Counted from the first letter of the stretch, positions 44,676 to 56,007 are shown. The stretch is DNA of 64,000 nucleotides from Microvirga calopogonii (GCF_003347665.1 NZ_QDGA01000020.1:28780-92779), one strand, 5' to 3'. Numbers and translations are program-made. Notes: generated by a model from the sequence alone, not told the origin.

Positions 44676-47402
44676 CTATTTCTGCGCCTTGAGCCGGTAG
44701 AGCGCATCAAGCGCCTCCCGCGGCGTCATCGCATCCGGATCCAGGGCGTCGAGTGCCTCCCGCAGGGCGTCCCGCTTCGGAGCCGGCGCGGGCTCGGCCC
44801 GGACGGGAACGGCAAAAAGCGGCAGGTCGTCGACGAGCGCACGCTTGGGAGCCTCGCGGTCCGACTTTTCCAACTCGCTCAGGATCGTCTTCGCCCGTTC
44901 GACCACGGGCGCCGGCAGACCGGCAAGCCGCGCCACCTGCAGGCCGTAGGAGCGGTCGGCGGCCCCAGGCACGACCTCGTGCAGGAACACCACCTCGCCG
45001 TTCCACTCGGTGACCTTCAGGGTCGCGTTGGAAATCCGCTTCATCCGTTCGGCGAGCGCGGTCAGCTCATGAAAGTGGGTGGCGAACAGCGCGCGGCAGC
45101 GATTGACCTCGTGCAGGTGCTCGATGGCCGCCCAGGCGATGGACAAACCGTCGAAGGTGGCGGTGCCGCGCCCAATCTCGTCGAGGATGACCAGCGAGCG
45201 GGCGGTTGCCTGGTTGAGGATGGCGGCGGTCTCCACCATCTCGACCATGAAGGTGGAGCGGCCCCGCGCCAGATCGTCGGCGGCGCCGACGCGGGAGAAG
45301 AGCCGGTCGACGATCCCGATATGGGCCTCCTTCGCCGGCACGTAGGATCCCATCTGGGCCAGGACCACGATCAGAGCGTTCTGGCGCAGATAGGTGGATT
45401 TGCCGCCCATGTTCGGGCCGGTGATCAGCAGGATGTGGCCCGCGTCCTTCCCTGAGAGGTTCGAGTCGTTGGCGATGAACGGAACGCCATCGCGCTTCAA
45501 CGCCGCCTCGACCACCGGATGCCGGCCGCCCTTGACGGCGAAGGCGAGGCTCGTGTCGACGACCGGACGGGTCCAGTCGAGGCGCATGGCGAGGTCGGCC
45601 AGGGAGGCGGTCACGTCGATGACGGCAATCGCTTCGGCAGCCGCCGCCACATCGGCAGCGAGGTCGAGGAGCGCCTGCACCATCTCGTCGAACAGCGCGA
45701 GTTCGATCTTCAAGGCCCGGTCGGTCGCAGACGCGATCTTCGATTCAAGCTCGCCCAGTTCCATGGTCGAAAAGCGCATGGCGCCCGCCATGGTCTGGCG
45801 GTGGACGAAAGTGTCCTTCCACGGCTCCTTGAGCAGGTCCTCGCCCACGTTCTGCGGCACTTCCACGAAATAGCCGATCATGTGGTTGTGCTTGACGCGC
45901 AGGGTCCGGCAGCCGGTCTCGGTGGCATAGCGCGCCTGGAGAGCCGCGATGAAGCGGCGGGAATCCTGCTGCAGCTCGCGAAGCTCGTCGAGGCTGGCAT
46001 CGAAGCCAGCGCGTATGAAGCCGCCATCGCGCTTGAGCAGCGGCAGTTCGTCGGCAAGCGCCGCGGCAAGCCGGTCCGCCACGTCGGTCCGCAAGCCCTG
46101 GAGCACCTGTGCGGCCGCAAGCAGTTCCTTCGGCAGGTCGGGCGCAATCGCCAGTTCGAGCCCGAGTTCGCGCGCTGCGAACAGGCCGTCGCGGACGCAG
46201 GCGAGATCCCGCGGCCCGCCGCGTCCGAGACTCAGGCGCGAGAGGGCGCGCGCCAGATCGGGCGAGCGCTTGAGGATGCGCCGCAGGCGATCGCGCAGGT
46301 CGTTGTTCTCGACGAGCGTCGTGACGGCATCCTGCCGGTCGCGGATCTGGTCCGGATGGGTGAGGGGGCCGGCAAGCCGCTCGGCGAGCAGCCGCGCGCC
46401 GCCCGGCGTCACCGTGCAGTCGATCGTGGCGAGCAGACTGCCCGCGCGCTCCCCGGACAGGGTGCGGGTCAGTTCCAGATTGGCGCGGGTCGCCGCATCG
46501 ATAGCAAGCGCCGCACCAGATGTGTCGCGGGAGGGCGGGTTGAGCGCCGGGCGGCTGTCGATCTGAGTCTTCTCGATATAGAACAGCGCGCTGCCTGCCG
46601 CCGTGATCTCGGCGGGGCTGAAGGCCCCGAAGGCATCGAGGGTTGCGACCCCGAAATAATCTCTGAGCCGCCGTTCCGCCGATGCCGGATCGAGTCCGTC
46701 GCGGGACAGGGGCGTGATCGACGCGCGGGTCTCCTGCCAGAAGCTCCTGAGGTCCGGGTCGTCGTGGATGACGTCGGGCACGAGGATCTCGCGCGGCTCG
46801 AAGCGGGCGATCTCGGCGGAGAGACCGGTGCCGTCCGTCTCGCTCAAGACGAAATGGCCTGTGGAAATGTCGACGGCGGCAAGGCCGTAGCACCATTGCG
46901 TGTCGGACGCGCGGCGCCGGGCGATGGCGAGCAGGTAATTCGCCCGGCCGGGTTCCAGCAGGCGCTCCTCGGTGATCGTCCCCGGAGTGACGAGGCGCAC
47001 CACGTCGCGGCGCACCACGGATTTGGCGCCGCGCTTCTTCGCTTCCGCCGGATCTTCGGTCTGCTCGCACACGGCGACCCGGTGGCCGAGGCCGATGAGG
47101 CGCTGGAGGTAGTCGTCGGCGCGCTCCACGGGCACGCCGCACATGGGGATGTCCTGCCCCTGGTGCTTGCCGCGCTTGGTCAGCACGATGCCGAGCGCCT
47201 GGCTGGCGATCTCGGCATCCTCGAAGAACAATTCGTAGAAGTCGCCCATCCGGTAGAACAGCAGGCTGTCCGGGTTGGCCGCCTTGATCTCGATATATTG
47301 CGCCATCATGGGCGTGACCCGGCTGTCCTGCACGGCCGTGGGGGCAGGCGCGGCGTTCGACGGGGCGGTCTCGGAGGATTTATAGGCGGCTTGGGACGAC
47401 AT
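44676..47402 (-). CDS. mutS: DNA mismatch repair protein MutS
   Basis: Recognises base mismatches and recruits MutL. The product has 908 residues with a short non-conserved N-terminal tail (about 30 residues, Ala/Pro-rich). The mismatch-reading Phe-X-Glu is at Phe55-Tyr-Glu57 (MGDFYELF). The core, lever and clamp domains follow, and the C-terminal ABC ATPase has Walker [32 protein letters not shown] signature and [16 protein letters not shown]. Convergent with the response regulator, divergent from maeB. Confidence 0.96.
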   Translation of the reverse strand: MSSQAAYKSSETAPSNAAPAPTAVQDSRVTPMMAQYIEIKAANPDSLLFYRMGDFYELFFEDAEIASQALGIVLTKRGKHQGQDIPMCGVPVERADDYLQRLIGLGHRVAVCEQTEDPAEAKKRGAKSVVRRDVVRLVTPGTITEERLLEPGRANYLLAIARRRASDTQWCYGLAAVDISTGHFVLSETDGTGLSAEIARFEPREILVPDVIHDDPDLRSFWQETRASITPLSRDGLDPASAERRLRDYFGVATLDAFGAFSPAEITAAGSALFYIEKTQIDSRPALNPPSRDTSGAALAIDAATRANLELTRTLSGERAGSLLATIDCTVTPGGARLLAERLAGPLTHPDQIRDRQDAVTTLVENNDLRDRLRRILKRSPDLARALSRLSLGRGGPRDLACVRDGLFAARELGLELAIAPDLPKELLAAAQVLQGLRTDVADRLAAALADELPLLKRDGGFIRAGFDASLDELRELQQDSRRFIAALQARYATETGCRTLRVKHNHMIGYFVEVPQNVGEDLLKEPWKDTFVHRQTMAGAMRFSTMELGELESKIASATDRALKIELALFDEMVQALLDLAADVAAAAEAIAVIDVTASLADLAMRLDWTRPVVDTSLAFAVKGGRHPVVEAALKRDGVPFIANDSNLSGKDAGHILLITGPNMGGKSTYLRQNALIVVLAQMGSYVPAKEAHIGIVDRLFSRVGAADDLARGRSTFMVEMVETAAILNQATARSLVILDEIGRGTATFDGLSIAWAAIEHLHEVNRCRALFATHFHELTALAERMKRISNATLKVTEWNGEVVFLHEVVPGAADRSYGLQVARLAGLPAPVVERAKTILSELEKSDREAPKRALVDDLPLFAVPVRAEPAPAPKRDALREALDALDPDAMTPREALDALYRLKAQK

Positions 47403-47475
47403 CCGGTCTGTTTAGCAAAGCTGGCCCGCCCTTTCATCCGTGTCATGGGGTCCAAAGGGCGGATGTGGACAAGTC

Positions 47476-47504
47476 TTGAGAAAGGCGCCTCCTATGCCTT
47501 AAGG
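47476..47504 (+). promoter_or_regulatory. Weak sigma-70-like promoter before maeB
   Basis: TTGAGA (47476-47481), 17 bases, TTAAGG (47499-47504), about 50 bases from the maeB ATG. The -10 box is poor. Confidence 0.25.
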
Positions 47505-47552
47505 TCGCATCCCCTTTTGGAAACGCCTACCATCAAGAAGAAACCATATTCC

Positions 47553-49844
47553 ATGACCGACGATCAGCGCCCGATCCGCCGCAAACGCCCCACCTTCACC
47601 GATCAGGAGGCGCTGCAGTTCCATGCCCAGGGAAGGCCCGGCAAGCTCGAAGTCGTCCCGACCAAGCCCATGGCGACGCAGCGCGACCTGTCGCTGGCCT
47701 ATTCGCCGGGCGTCGCGGTGCCGGTGCTGGCGATTGCGGACAATCCGTCCCTGGCCTTCGACTACACGACCCGCTCCAACATGGTGGCGGTGATCTCGAA
47801 CGGAACCGCGATCCTCGGCCTCGGCAATCTCGGCGCGCTCGCCTCGAAACCGGTCATGGAGGGCAAGTCGGTTCTCTTCAAGCGCTTCGCGGATGTGGAC
47901 TCCATCGACCTCGAAGTCGATACGGAGGACGCGGACGCGTTCATCAACTGCGTGCGCTATCTCGGTCCGTCCTTCGGCGGCATCAATCTCGAAGACATCA
48001 AGGCGCCGGAATGCTTCATCATCGAGGAGCGCCTGCGGGAATTGATGGATATCCCCGTCTTCCACGACGACCAGCACGGCACGGCGATCATCGCGGCGGC
48101 GGGCCTCATCAACGCCCTGCATCTGACCGGCCGCGACATGGCGAAGACCAAGCTCGTGGTGAACGGCGCAGGCGCTGCCGGCATCGCGTGCACGGAGCTT
48201 CTGAAAGCCATGGGCTTCGCGCCCAACAACGTCATTCTCTGCGACACCAAGGGCGTGATCTACCAGGGCCGCACCGAGGGCATGAACCAATGGAAATCGG
48301 CTCACGCGGCCAACACAAGCGCCCGTACGCTGGCGGATGCGCTGAACGGCGCCGATGCGGTGTTCGGCCTCTCGGCCAAGGGCGCGTTCACGGACGAGAT
48401 GATCCGCTCCATGGCGCCCAATCCGATCATCTTCGCCATGGCCAATCCCGATCCGGAAATCACCCCGGAAGAGGTCGCGCGCATCCGTGACGACGTGATC
48501 ATCGCCACGGGCCGCTCGGATTATCCGAACCAGGTCAACAACGTTCTCGGCTTCCCTTACATCTTCCGCGGCGCGCTCGACGTGCAGGCGACCACGATCA
48601 ACATGGAAATGAAGATCGCCGCCGCACAAGCATTGGCGGACCTCGCCCGTGAGGACGTGCCGGACGAAGTGGCGGCCGCTTATCAGGGTTCGCGTCCGCG
48701 CTTCGGGCGGGAATACATCATTCCCGTGCCCTTCGACCCGCGCCTGATCCACACCATTCCCATGGCTGTGGCGAAGGCCGCCATGGATACGGGCGTCGGG
48801 CGCCGTCCCATCGTCGACATGCGCTCCTACAAGGCGCAGCTCTCGGCGCGGCTCGATCCGGTGGCGGGCACGCTCAACCGCATCTTCGAGCGCGTGCGCA
48901 AGTTCCCGAAGCGGGTCGTCTTCGCCGAAGGCGAGGAGGAGCAGGTGATCCGCGCCGCCCTGTCCTTCGTCAACCAGGGGCTCGGCAAGGCCATCCTTGT
49001 CGGGCGCGAGGATCGCATCCAGGAAACGGCCGTGCAGGCCGGCATCGAGCTCGAAGGCCGCGAGGGGATCGAGATCCACAATGCGCGCCTGTCGCATCGC
49101 AACGCAACCTACGCGCAGTTCCTGTATGAACGCCTGCAGCGCAAGGGTTACCTGTTCCGCGACTGCCAGCGCATGATCAACCAGGACCGCAATCACTTCG
49201 CAGCCTCCATGGTGGCTCTGGGCGACGCGGACGCCATGGTGACGGGTGCGACGCGCAATTACTCGACGGCACTCGCCGACGTGCGCCACGTGATCGACGC
49301 GAAGCCCGGGCATCGCGTCATCGGCATCTCGCTCTGCCTCGCGCGCGGTCGTACGGTCCTTGTGGCGGATACGGCCATCCACGAGATGCCGAGCGCCCAG
49401 GAGCTTGCCGAGATCGCCATCGAATCCGCCGGGGTCGCGCGCCGTCTCGGCTACGAGCCGCGTGTGGCGCTCCTCTCGTTCTCGACCTTCGGCCACCCGA
49501 AGGCGGAGCGTGCGGAGAAGATCCAGGAAGCCGTCGAGATCCTCGACGGCATGCGCGTCGATTTCGAATATGACGGCGAGATGTCGGCCGACGTGGCGCT
49601 CAACCGGGACGTGATGGCGCAATACCCGTTCTGCCGTCTGACGGGCCCGGCGAACGTGCTCGTCATGCCGGCGTTCCACTCGGCGTCCATCTCGACCAAG
49701 ATGCTGCAGGAACTCGGCGGCGCGATGGTTCTCGGCCCGCTCGTCGTGGGCCTCGACAAACCCGTGCAGATCGTCTCGCTCGGAGCGACCGACAGCGACA
49801 TCGTCAACATGGCGGCACTCGCAGCCTATAATATCGGCGGCTGA
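47553..49844 (+). CDS. maeB: NADP-dependent malic enzyme with phosphotransacetylase-like domain
   Basis: Decarboxylates malate to pyruvate, yielding NADPH. The 763-residue product is the large bacterial form: malic-enzyme part (residues 1-430) with [28 protein letters not shown] and the nucleotide loop [11 protein letters not shown], then a C-terminal phosphotransacetylase-like domain (about 440-763, [22 protein letters not shown]) usually thought regulatory. ATG 47553 gives the family N-terminus. In rhizobia such enzymes help supply acetyl-CoA from dicarboxylates. Confidence 0.94.
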   Translation: MTDDQRPIRRKRPTFTDQEALQFHAQGRPGKLEVVPTKPMATQRDLSLAYSPGVAVPVLAIADNPSLAFDYTTRSNMVAVISNGTAILGLGNLGALASKPVMEGKSVLFKRFADVDSIDLEVDTEDADAFINCVRYLGPSFGGINLEDIKAPECFIIEERLRELMDIPVFHDDQHGTAIIAAAGLINALHLTGRDMAKTKLVVNGAGAAGIACTELLKAMGFAPNNVILCDTKGVIYQGRTEGMNQWKSAHAANTSARTLADALNGADAVFGLSAKGAFTDEMIRSMAPNPIIFAMANPDPEITPEEVARIRDDVIIATGRSDYPNQVNNVLGFPYIFRGALDVQATTINMEMKIAAAQALADLAREDVPDEVAAAYQGSRPRFGREYIIPVPFDPRLIHTIPMAVAKAAMDTGVGRRPIVDMRSYKAQLSARLDPVAGTLNRIFERVRKFPKRVVFAEGEEEQVIRAALSFVNQGLGKAILVGREDRIQETAVQAGIELEGREGIEIHNARLSHRNATYAQFLYERLQRKGYLFRDCQRMINQDRNHFAASMVALGDADAMVTGATRNYSTALADVRHVIDAKPGHRVIGISLCLARGRTVLVADTAIHEMPSAQELAEIAIESAGVARRLGYEPRVALLSFSTFGHPKAERAEKIQEAVEILDGMRVDFEYDGEMSADVALNRDVMAQYPFCRLTGPANVLVMPAFHSASISTKMLQELGGAMVLGPLVVGLDKPVQIVSLGATDSDIVNMAALAAYNIGG

Positions 49845-49863
49845 TCCGCGCCTTCCGGCTTCC

Positions 49864-51030
49864 TCAATGCCCGTGCATCGAGGGAGCCGCTCCCCGTTGA
49901 TCGGCACGGGCTTCGCCCGCAGGCAGGAACAGCGACAGGGTGGCGGACTTCACCGCCGCCAAGCCCCGGCTGCCGTGCATCAGCTCGATCTCGCCTCGCT
50001 GGGCGTGACGGGTGGCATGGGCCATGAGCCGGAGACGGAGATCTCCGGCTTCTCGCATGGCCTCGTCCGCCATGAGGATCGCTCCCTGGTGGTGCGTCGT
50101 CATGAGGCCGATGAAGAGCGGATCGAAATCGGTACTGTTCCTGCCGCGCAGCTGCTCCATCTGGTCCGGCGACAGCATGCCCGGCATGGTCGCGTGCTCC
50201 TCGGGAGAGACAGGCGCAAGGTCGCCGTCGAACCAGCTGCGCCACCATTGCCGGAAGACCGCAATCTCACCCTTCTGATCGGCCGCCATGAGATGCGCGA
50301 GATTCTTGAGGTAAGGATCCTGCGCCTTCTCGATGGCGAGTTGAGCGAGCTCGACGCCTTGAGCATGGTGACCCACCATGCGGCGCATGTAGCTCTGATC
50401 GAAGGCCGGGTTCCCTCCCATCCAGGGCAATTCCCGGTTCTGCCAGCCCAGGAAGGCGACGAGGCCGAGCGCCAGAAGCGTTGCGGTGGATAGTGCACTC
50501 CACACGACCGTGAAGCGTCGATGCGGCGAGGGAAGTCGGCCGCTTAGCCAGTCGCGCAGCCAGGGAAAGAGCGGGTACATCAGGGCCGAGAGGGCGTGCA
50601 CCAGGAAGCCGATCCAGTACGGCTGGTTCAGGGTGAAGATCGGCTGCCGAAAGGGAATGAGCGGCACCAGGAAGAACCACTCCAGCGCCGAGGTGAACAG
50701 GGCCCAGGGCAGGGCGATCAGCAGAAGGGTCCGGGGCTTCAGGTGGGCCGTCCAGATCCCGAACAATCCGAAGAACACGATGGCCCACGAGAAGTCCGCC
50801 CATTGATGGAAGAGGATCCCGGCCGCGATGGACGACCAGGACGGCTCGCTCTGGAGCATGCCGTCGCGCAGCGGAATCGTCGCCACCACCATCCAGTCCA
50901 CAACCGCATCGCGCCCGATCCTGGCGGCGAGGAACTGGCTGACGAGAGTGGAGAAAGTGCTGGAGATGAGGCCCAGGAGAGCGGCTGCGCGCCAGTTCAA
51001 ACCTTTTTGCGCCTTCAGAAACCCGGCCAT
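49864..51030 (-). CDS. DUF305 protein with N-terminal membrane domain
   Basis: The N-terminal half (residues 1-190) has about five membrane helices (LLGLISSTFSTLVSQFLAA, ILFHQWADFSWAIVFFGLFG, TLLLIALPWALFTSALEWF, others). The C-terminal half is a DUF305 domain, a four-helix ferritin-like fold with paired His motifs MVGHHAQGVELA and MTTHHQGAILMA, likely metal-binding. Most DUF305 proteins are short and secreted, so the fusion stands out. 388 residues. It is convergent with maeB with only 19 bases between stops. Function unknown. Confidence 0.8.
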   Translation of the reverse strand: MAGFLKAQKGLNWRAAALLGLISSTFSTLVSQFLAARIGRDAVVDWMVVATIPLRDGMLQSEPSWSSIAAGILFHQWADFSWAIVFFGLFGIWTAHLKPRTLLLIALPWALFTSALEWFFLVPLIPFRQPIFTLNQPYWIGFLVHALSALMYPLFPWLRDWLSGRLPSPHRRFTVVWSALSTATLLALGLVAFLGWQNRELPWMGGNPAFDQSYMRRMVGHHAQGVELAQLAIEKAQDPYLKNLAHLMAADQKGEIAVFRQWWRSWFDGDLAPVSPEEHATMPGMLSPDQMEQLRGRNSTDFDPLFIGLMTTHHQGAILMADEAMREAGDLRLRLMAHATRHAQRGEIELMHGSRGLAAVKSATLSLFLPAGEARADQRGAAPSMHGH

Positions 51031-51230
51031 CCCACCTCCGCTTACCCGTCGAAGCAGGATAGAAACGCCCGGGCAGCGGCGTTGATCCGGCCAAGCTTCA
51101 GGTGCGGTTCAGTCCCAATGCTGTCCAGCCCCTCGTCTTTCGAAGGCTGCCCGTCGATCCTGGGAGTGGTGCGGGTGCCGCCGGGCGGCTAAACATGGGC
51201 GAACAGAATTGAAGGAAAGCATCTCTGGCC

Positions 51231-51842
51231 ATGGGGCAGCCTAAAACCGTCGTGTTCGATATCGGCAACGTTCTGCTGCGCTGGGATCCGCGCAATCTCT
51301 ACCGGCGGATCTTCGACGACGAGGAACGGATGGAGTGGTTCCTCGCCAATGTCTGCACCAACGAATGGAACCTGGAACAGGATCGGGGCCGCGACTGGGA
51401 TGAGGCCGTGGCTCTTCTCGTGAAGGATCATCCGACGCACGAGCCTCAGATCCGCGCGTTCCACGAGCGTTGGGATGAGACCGTTTCGGGCGTCTTCGAC
51501 GACCATGTGGCCCTCCTGCTGCGCCTGCGGGAGGCAGGCGTGCCGAATTACTGCATCACGAATTTCTCCGGCCCCAAGCTCGTCCTGGCGCAGCAGCGTT
51601 TCCCGTTCCTGTCGGGCTTCGACGGCATCATCGTGTCCGGCGACGAGCGCCTCCTGAAGCCCGATCCGGCGATCTACCATCTCCTGCTGGACCGGTATGA
51701 GCTGACGGCGGAAGACTGCGTGTTCATCGACGATTCCAAGGCCAATGTGGACGCGGCCCGGAATGTCGGCATGCACGCGATCCACTGCATCGAGACCATC
51801 GACCTGGCGGCGGAGCTGCGGCGGTATGGCTTCCCGGTGTGA
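51231..51842 (+). CDS. HAD family phosphatase
   Basis: Haloacid dehalogenase-type hydrolase of 203 residues. Motif I is VVFDIGNVLLRWDP, where the second catalytic acid is Asn-adjacent rather than the usual DxD (DIGNV), as in YihX-like sugar phosphatases. Motif II is ITNFSG, motif III Lys in LLKPDPAIY, and motif IV FIDDSKANVDAA. This points to the epoxide-hydrolase-N/YihX-like subgroup. Substrate unknown, perhaps a sugar phosphate. Confidence 0.87.
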   Translation: MGQPKTVVFDIGNVLLRWDPRNLYRRIFDDEERMEWFLANVCTNEWNLEQDRGRDWDEAVALLVKDHPTHEPQIRAFHERWDETVSGVFDDHVALLLRLREAGVPNYCITNFSGPKLVLAQQRFPFLSGFDGIIVSGDERLLKPDPAIYHLLLDRYELTAEDCVFIDDSKANVDAARNVGMHAIHCIETIDLAAELRRYGFPV

Positions 51843-51853
51843 CATCCTCACCA

Positions 51854-51943
51854 CGTCATCACCGGCCTTGTGCCGGTGATCTCGATCCGTAAAGCGCAGT
51901 GCTTCACTGCATCGGGATGGCCGGGACAAGCCCGGCCATGACG
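51854..51943. repeat. Palindromic repeat, family A, copy 5, inverted orientation
   Basis: The only copy in reverse orientation. The hairpin ATCACCGGC/GCCGGTGAT comes first. The second hairpin reads ATGGCCGGG-ACAAG-CCCGGCCAT, where both sides of a pair have changed (C-G to G-C) against other copies. Its right end supplies a GTG that opens the hrpB frame. Confidence 0.88.
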
Positions 51944-52029
51944 TGGAGGGCGTCGTCACGGGTAGCGACGGCCCGCGAATGACAAGCGATCGCACTTGCC
52001 CTCCGGGTTCGCTTGAGCCATCAGGCGGC

Positions 52030-54495
52030 ATGCGGGTTTTCGACACCTCCCTTCCCATCGATGCCGTCCTCGGCGATCTGACGGCGGCTCTGCGCGCACG
52101 CCCCAATGCGGTCCTCGTCGCTCCTCCGGGAGCGGGCAAGACCACGCGGGTGCCGCTGGTGCTGCTCGACGAGCCCTGGGTCGATGGCGGCAAGATCATC
52201 GTCCTGGAGCCCCGGCGGCTGGCCGCCCGGGCAGCGGCGGCGCGCATGGCGCAGACGCTCGGCGAGGCCGTGGGAGAGACGGTGGGCCTGCGTGTCCGCC
52301 TGGGCTCCAAGATCAGCCGCAGGACGCGGATCGAGGTCGTGACCGAGGGTGTCTTCGCCCGCATGATCCTGGATGATCCGTCCCTCGACGGCGTTGCCGC
52401 CGTTCTCTTCGACGAGTTCCACGAGCGCTCCCTCGATGCGGATCTGGGGCTCGCCCTGGCCCTTGACGCGCAAGGGGGCTTGAGGGAGGACCTCCGCCTC
52501 CTCGTCATGTCGGCGACGCTCGATGGTGCAAGGGTGGCGAGGCTGTTGAGCGACGCGCCCGTCATCGAATCGGAAGGCCGCGCCTATCCGGTCGAGACGC
52601 GCTATCTCGGGCGCGACCCCAACCGTCGCATCGACGAGCAGGTGGCGGACGCGGTGATGCGTAGCCTGCGGGCGGAGAGCGGCTCCATCCTGGTCTTCCT
52701 GCCAGGACAGGGGGAGATCCGCCGGGTCGAGACCTTCTTGCGCGAGCGCGTCAACGATCCCGCTGTCGATATCGCGCCGCTCTACGGGGCGCTGGAGCGG
52801 GGCGAGCAGGATCTGGCGGTCAGCCCCGCCAAGCCCGGCCGCCGCAAGGTGGTGCTCGCTACCTCCATCGCCGAGACCTCGCTCACCATCGAAGGCGTCC
52901 GCGTCGTCATCGATTCCGGCCTCGCCCGTGTGCCCGTCTACGAGCCGAATATCGGCCTCACGCGGCTCGAGACCGTGCGCGTCTCCCGCGCCGCCGCCGA
53001 TCAGCGCCGAGGCCGCGCCGGCCGCACCGAGCCCGGCGTGTGCTATCGGCTCTGGGAGGAGGCCGCGACGGGCGCGCTCGAACCGTTCGGGCGGCCGGAA
53101 ATCCTCTCAGCCGACCTTGCGCCCCTGCTGCTCGATTGCGCCGCCTGGGGCGTCACAGATCCGACTTCTCTCGCCTTCCTCGATCCGCCGCCTGCGCCTG
53201 CCTTGAAGGAGGCGCGGATGCTGCTGCAGCAGCTCGGCGCGCTCGATGCGGAGGGGCGCATCACGGAGACGGGCCGGCGCCTGCGCGACCTGCCCCTGCC
53301 GCCGCGTCTCGCGCGGATGGTCCTGGTCGCAGGCGAGACGGGACAGGCGAGCGAAGCCGCAGATGTCGCGGCCGTTCTCGTCGAGCGGGGCCTGGGTGGC
53401 GATGCGGTGGACCTCGCCGAGCGCGTCGAGCGCTTCCGCCGGGATCGCTCGGGCCGGGCGCAGGACATGCGGCGCATGGCGGAGGGTTGGGCCAGGGGAA
53501 GCAACGGCTCCGGGCAAGGCGAACCGCATTCCATCGGCGCACTGCTGACGCTGGCTTATCCGGACCGGCTTGCGAAGGCGCGAGGCAAGACGGGCGAATA
53601 CCTCATGGCCAATGGGCGCGGGGCCGTGCTGGAGGCGCATGAGCGGCTCGCCAAGGAGCCTTATCTCGCCATCGCCGAGATCGCCGGCGGTGCCGCCTCG
53701 GCCCGAATCCTTGCCGCGGCCTCCATATCGGCGGACGAGATCGAGAGCCTGTTCGGTGCGACGATCGAGCAGCGTGACGAAGTCGCCTTCGACCGGCAGG
53801 CGAAGGCCCTGCGGGCGCGGGGCGTCCGGCGCCTCGGGGCCTTGCTCCTCAACGAGCGCCCATTGAGGGTTCCGGCAACCGAAGAGGCCGCGCGGGCCCT
53901 TGCAGACGGTTTGGTCTCGCTGGGCCTCGATGCCTTGCCCTGGTCGAAGGCGCTGGCCCAATGGCGCGAGCGCGTGATGTTTCTCCGCAAGGCCGAAGGC
54001 GAGGAATGGCCGGACCTGTCGGACGACACCTTAAGCCGCACGGCCGAGGAATGGCTGGCGCCGCATCTCGTCGGCAAGACAGGCCTGAACGACATCGGGC
54101 CGGACCTGCTGAGCGAGGCTATCCGTGGCCTTCTGCTCTGGAACCTGCAGCGGCGTCTCGATGCGGAGGCGCCCACCCACATCGAGGTGCCGACCGGCTC
54201 CCAGATCCCGATCGATTACGGTGCGGAGGAGGGGCCCGTTCTCGCCGTGCGCGTGCAGGAACTGTTCGGGCTCGACAAGCACCCCACCATCGCGGCCGGA
54301 CGTGCGCCGCTCATCCTGCACCTGCTCTCGCCGGCCCAGCGCCCCATCCAGATCACCCGCGACCTTCCCGGTTTCTGGCGCGGCTCCTGGGCCGCCGTGC
54401 GTGCCGACATGCGTGGGCAATATCCCAAACACCCCTGGCCGGAGGACCCGCTTACCGCACCGCCGACGCGGCGCGCCAAGCCGCGCGGGACGTGA
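52030..54495 (+). CDS. hrpB: ATP-dependent helicase HrpB
   Basis: DExH-box (DEAH/RHA-like) helicase of uncertain cellular role. Walker A APPGAGKT (residues 31-38), DEFHER (128-133), VMSATLDG, RVVIDSGLAR, and QRRGRAGRTEPGVCYRLW mark the two helicase lobes. The HA2 region and the HrpB-specific C-terminal domain follow to residue 821. ATG 52030 gives a typical N-terminus. The frame is open to GTG 51943 inside the neighbouring repeat and ATG 51979, both judged less likely. Confidence 0.92.
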   Translation: MRVFDTSLPIDAVLGDLTAALRARPNAVLVAPPGAGKTTRVPLVLLDEPWVDGGKIIVLEPRRLAARAAAARMAQTLGEAVGETVGLRVRLGSKISRRTRIEVVTEGVFARMILDDPSLDGVAAVLFDEFHERSLDADLGLALALDAQGGLREDLRLLVMSATLDGARVARLLSDAPVIESEGRAYPVETRYLGRDPNRRIDEQVADAVMRSLRAESGSILVFLPGQGEIRRVETFLRERVNDPAVDIAPLYGALERGEQDLAVSPAKPGRRKVVLATSIAETSLTIEGVRVVIDSGLARVPVYEPNIGLTRLETVRVSRAAADQRRGRAGRTEPGVCYRLWEEAATGALEPFGRPEILSADLAPLLLDCAAWGVTDPTSLAFLDPPPAPALKEARMLLQQLGALDAEGRITETGRRLRDLPLPPRLARMVLVAGETGQASEAADVAAVLVERGLGGDAVDLAERVERFRRDRSGRAQDMRRMAEGWARGSNGSGQGEPHSIGALLTLAYPDRLAKARGKTGEYLMANGRGAVLEAHERLAKEPYLAIAEIAGGAASARILAAASISADEIESLFGATIEQRDEVAFDRQAKALRARGVRRLGALLLNERPLRVPATEEAARALADGLVSLGLDALPWSKALAQWRERVMFLRKAEGEEWPDLSDDTLSRTAEEWLAPHLVGKTGLNDIGPDLLSEAIRGLLLWNLQRRLDAEAPTHIEVPTGSQIPIDYGAEEGPVLAVRVQELFGLDKHPTIAAGRAPLILHLLSPAQRPIQITRDLPGFWRGSWAAVRADMRGQYPKHPWPEDPLTAPPTRRAKPRGT

Positions 54496-54532
54496 GAGGC
54501 TCGCAGGAACATCCCGCTGGGTGAAACCGCTC

Positions 54533-54623
54533 CGTCATGGCCGGCCTTGTGCCGGCCATCCCGCTAAAGTGAGGCTCGGCGCTTCATCCAATCGAGATCA
54601 CCGGCACAAGGCCGGTGATGACG
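54533..54623. repeat. Palindromic repeat, family A, copy 6
   Basis: Canonical hairpins with loops CTTGT and ACAAG, between convergent hrpB and mgsA. Confidence 0.88.
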
Positions 54624-54662
54624 TGGTCGAGCCAATGCGAATGATTGATCAAGTGAGACACG

Positions 54663-55040
54663 CTAATCCCTGAACGACTCGATCAGCCGTTCTGCCGTGG
54701 CGGGGTTGAGCGCCATGGGGATGTTGTAGACGAGGGCAAGGCGCATCAGCGCCTTCACGTCCACGTCGTGCGGATGCGGCGAGAGCGGATCGACGAAAAA
54801 GAAGAGCGCGTCGATCTTTCCGTCAGCGATCATTGCGCCAATCTGCTGGTCGCCGCCGAGCGGTCCGCTTTTCAGCCGCGTGACCGAGAGGGACGGGCAG
54901 CGCTCCATCACGCGCCCGCCGGTCGTGCCGGTGGCGAAGAGGGTGAAGGGCCGGATGTCGTTCTCGTACTTGGCCACGAATTCGGCCATGTCGGCCTTCT
55001 TGGCGTCGTGAGCCACGAGCGCCAATGTCAATTGCTTCAT
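54663..55040 (-). CDS. mgsA: Methylglyoxal synthase
   Basis: Converts dihydroxyacetone phosphate to methylglyoxal and phosphate, a bypass that relieves sugar-phosphate stress. The catalytic Asp64 lies in [14 protein letters not shown]; phosphate-binding residues appear in [23 protein letters not shown] and LNPATAE complete the family signature. 125 residues, shorter than the E. coli enzyme (152) because it lacks its N-terminal tail. It follows the DUF1194 gene on the same strand by 12 bases. Confidence 0.94.
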   Translation of the reverse strand: MKQLTLALVAHDAKKADMAEFVAKYENDIRPFTLFATGTTGGRVMERCPSLSVTRLKSGPLGGDQQIGAMIADGKIDALFFFVDPLSPHPHDVDVKALMRLALVYNIPMALNPATAERLIESFRD

Positions 55041-55052
55041 GGGAGGAACAGC

Positions 55053-55856
55053 TCAATTGCTCCAGCGGTCACGCCACTGCATCTCGCCGGCCATGCAGTT
55101 GGTGCGCGGAGGGGACTGAATGCGGTTGATCAAGGACTGCTCGGGCATCAGGTTGGCAACTTCCAGCAGGATCTTGGTCTTGATCGCCTCGATGAACTGA
55201 TCGCGCTCGCGGGCCGGTACCGTGAACGCGCCCTGGCCGCCGATGACGCAGTCCCTGTAATAGATGTCGAGATCCGGGATGTCGAGGTAGCCGGGCTGGC
55301 GCAGCATGATCGGCAGGCCGTTGATGACGATACCCTTGGCCACGGCCGCATCGCGCGCCTCGATCACGAGCCGTCCCTGGTTGTTGGGCCCATCGCCCGA
55401 AATGTCGATGACACGCCGCGCCGCGTTGAGTCCGCTGTCCTCGAGAAGCTTCACGCTGAAGTCGATGGCGCTGGAGATCGAGGTCCGCTGCGCCCGGCGT
55501 AAGGGCGTCGAGGAAATCTTGTCCGCAAAGGCCATCAGGCTCTCGGAATTGTCGAGAACCGTCCAGGGAATAATGACCTTCTGGTCGGGCGAGCCTGCCC
55601 ATTCCACGTACGTGACGGCGATCCGGCCCAACAGGCCGCCGCGGATCGCATCGTGAACGGGCTTGGACCGAAAGGCCTGGGCGAAGCCCTCCCGCTGCAG
55701 GGCCTGTTCGTCCGTATCCATGGAGAAGGAGATATCGACGGCGATGACGAGGGCGAGGTCCACCTCCGTGTCGGGCTGGGCCCGGGCGGGCAGCGCGAAA
55801 AGCCCCAGGAGGCAAGCAAGGCCCGCGGCAAGGCGGAGGAAGCCGGAACGAACCAT
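55053..55856 (-). CDS. DUF1194 family exported von Willebrand A-like protein
   Basis: A signal peptide (FLRLAAGLACLLGLFALPARA, cleavage near residue 26) precedes a VWA-like domain with a metal-site motif DISFS (residues 41-45, DxSxS) and a conserved RVIDISGDGPNNQG. About four Cys remain after export (NCMAGEMQW; YRDCVIGG). The family is common in rhizobia and of unknown role, perhaps ligand or substrate binding in the periplasm. 267 residues from ATG 55856, which immediately precedes the signal peptide. Confidence 0.85.
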   Translation of the reverse strand: MVRSGFLRLAAGLACLLGLFALPARAQPDTEVDLALVIAVDISFSMDTDEQALQREGFAQAFRSKPVHDAIRGGLLGRIAVTYVEWAGSPDQKVIIPWTVLDNSESLMAFADKISSTPLRRAQRTSISSAIDFSVKLLEDSGLNAARRVIDISGDGPNNQGRLVIEARDAAVAKGIVINGLPIMLRQPGYLDIPDLDIYYRDCVIGGQGAFTVPARERDQFIEAIKTKILLEVANLMPEQSLINRIQSPPRTNCMAGEMQWRDRWSN

Positions 55857-56007
55857 CGGTATCTCCTTGTCGGGAGCCGGATTGGTCAGGTGAGTGTGCC
55901 AGCTTCTGAAACTAAGGCAAGGATACATCGGGACCAGGGGCTGCCCCAGGCATGGCGATTATGAGGTTCGTTCCTTGGCGCAGAAGCATTCTCGGACGAT
56001 CCCTTCC

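Noticed and set aside
51943..52029. Extended N-terminus of HrpB from GTG 51943
   Set aside because: It starts in the last bases of a family A repeat, has no ribosome site, and adds residues not typical of HrpB.
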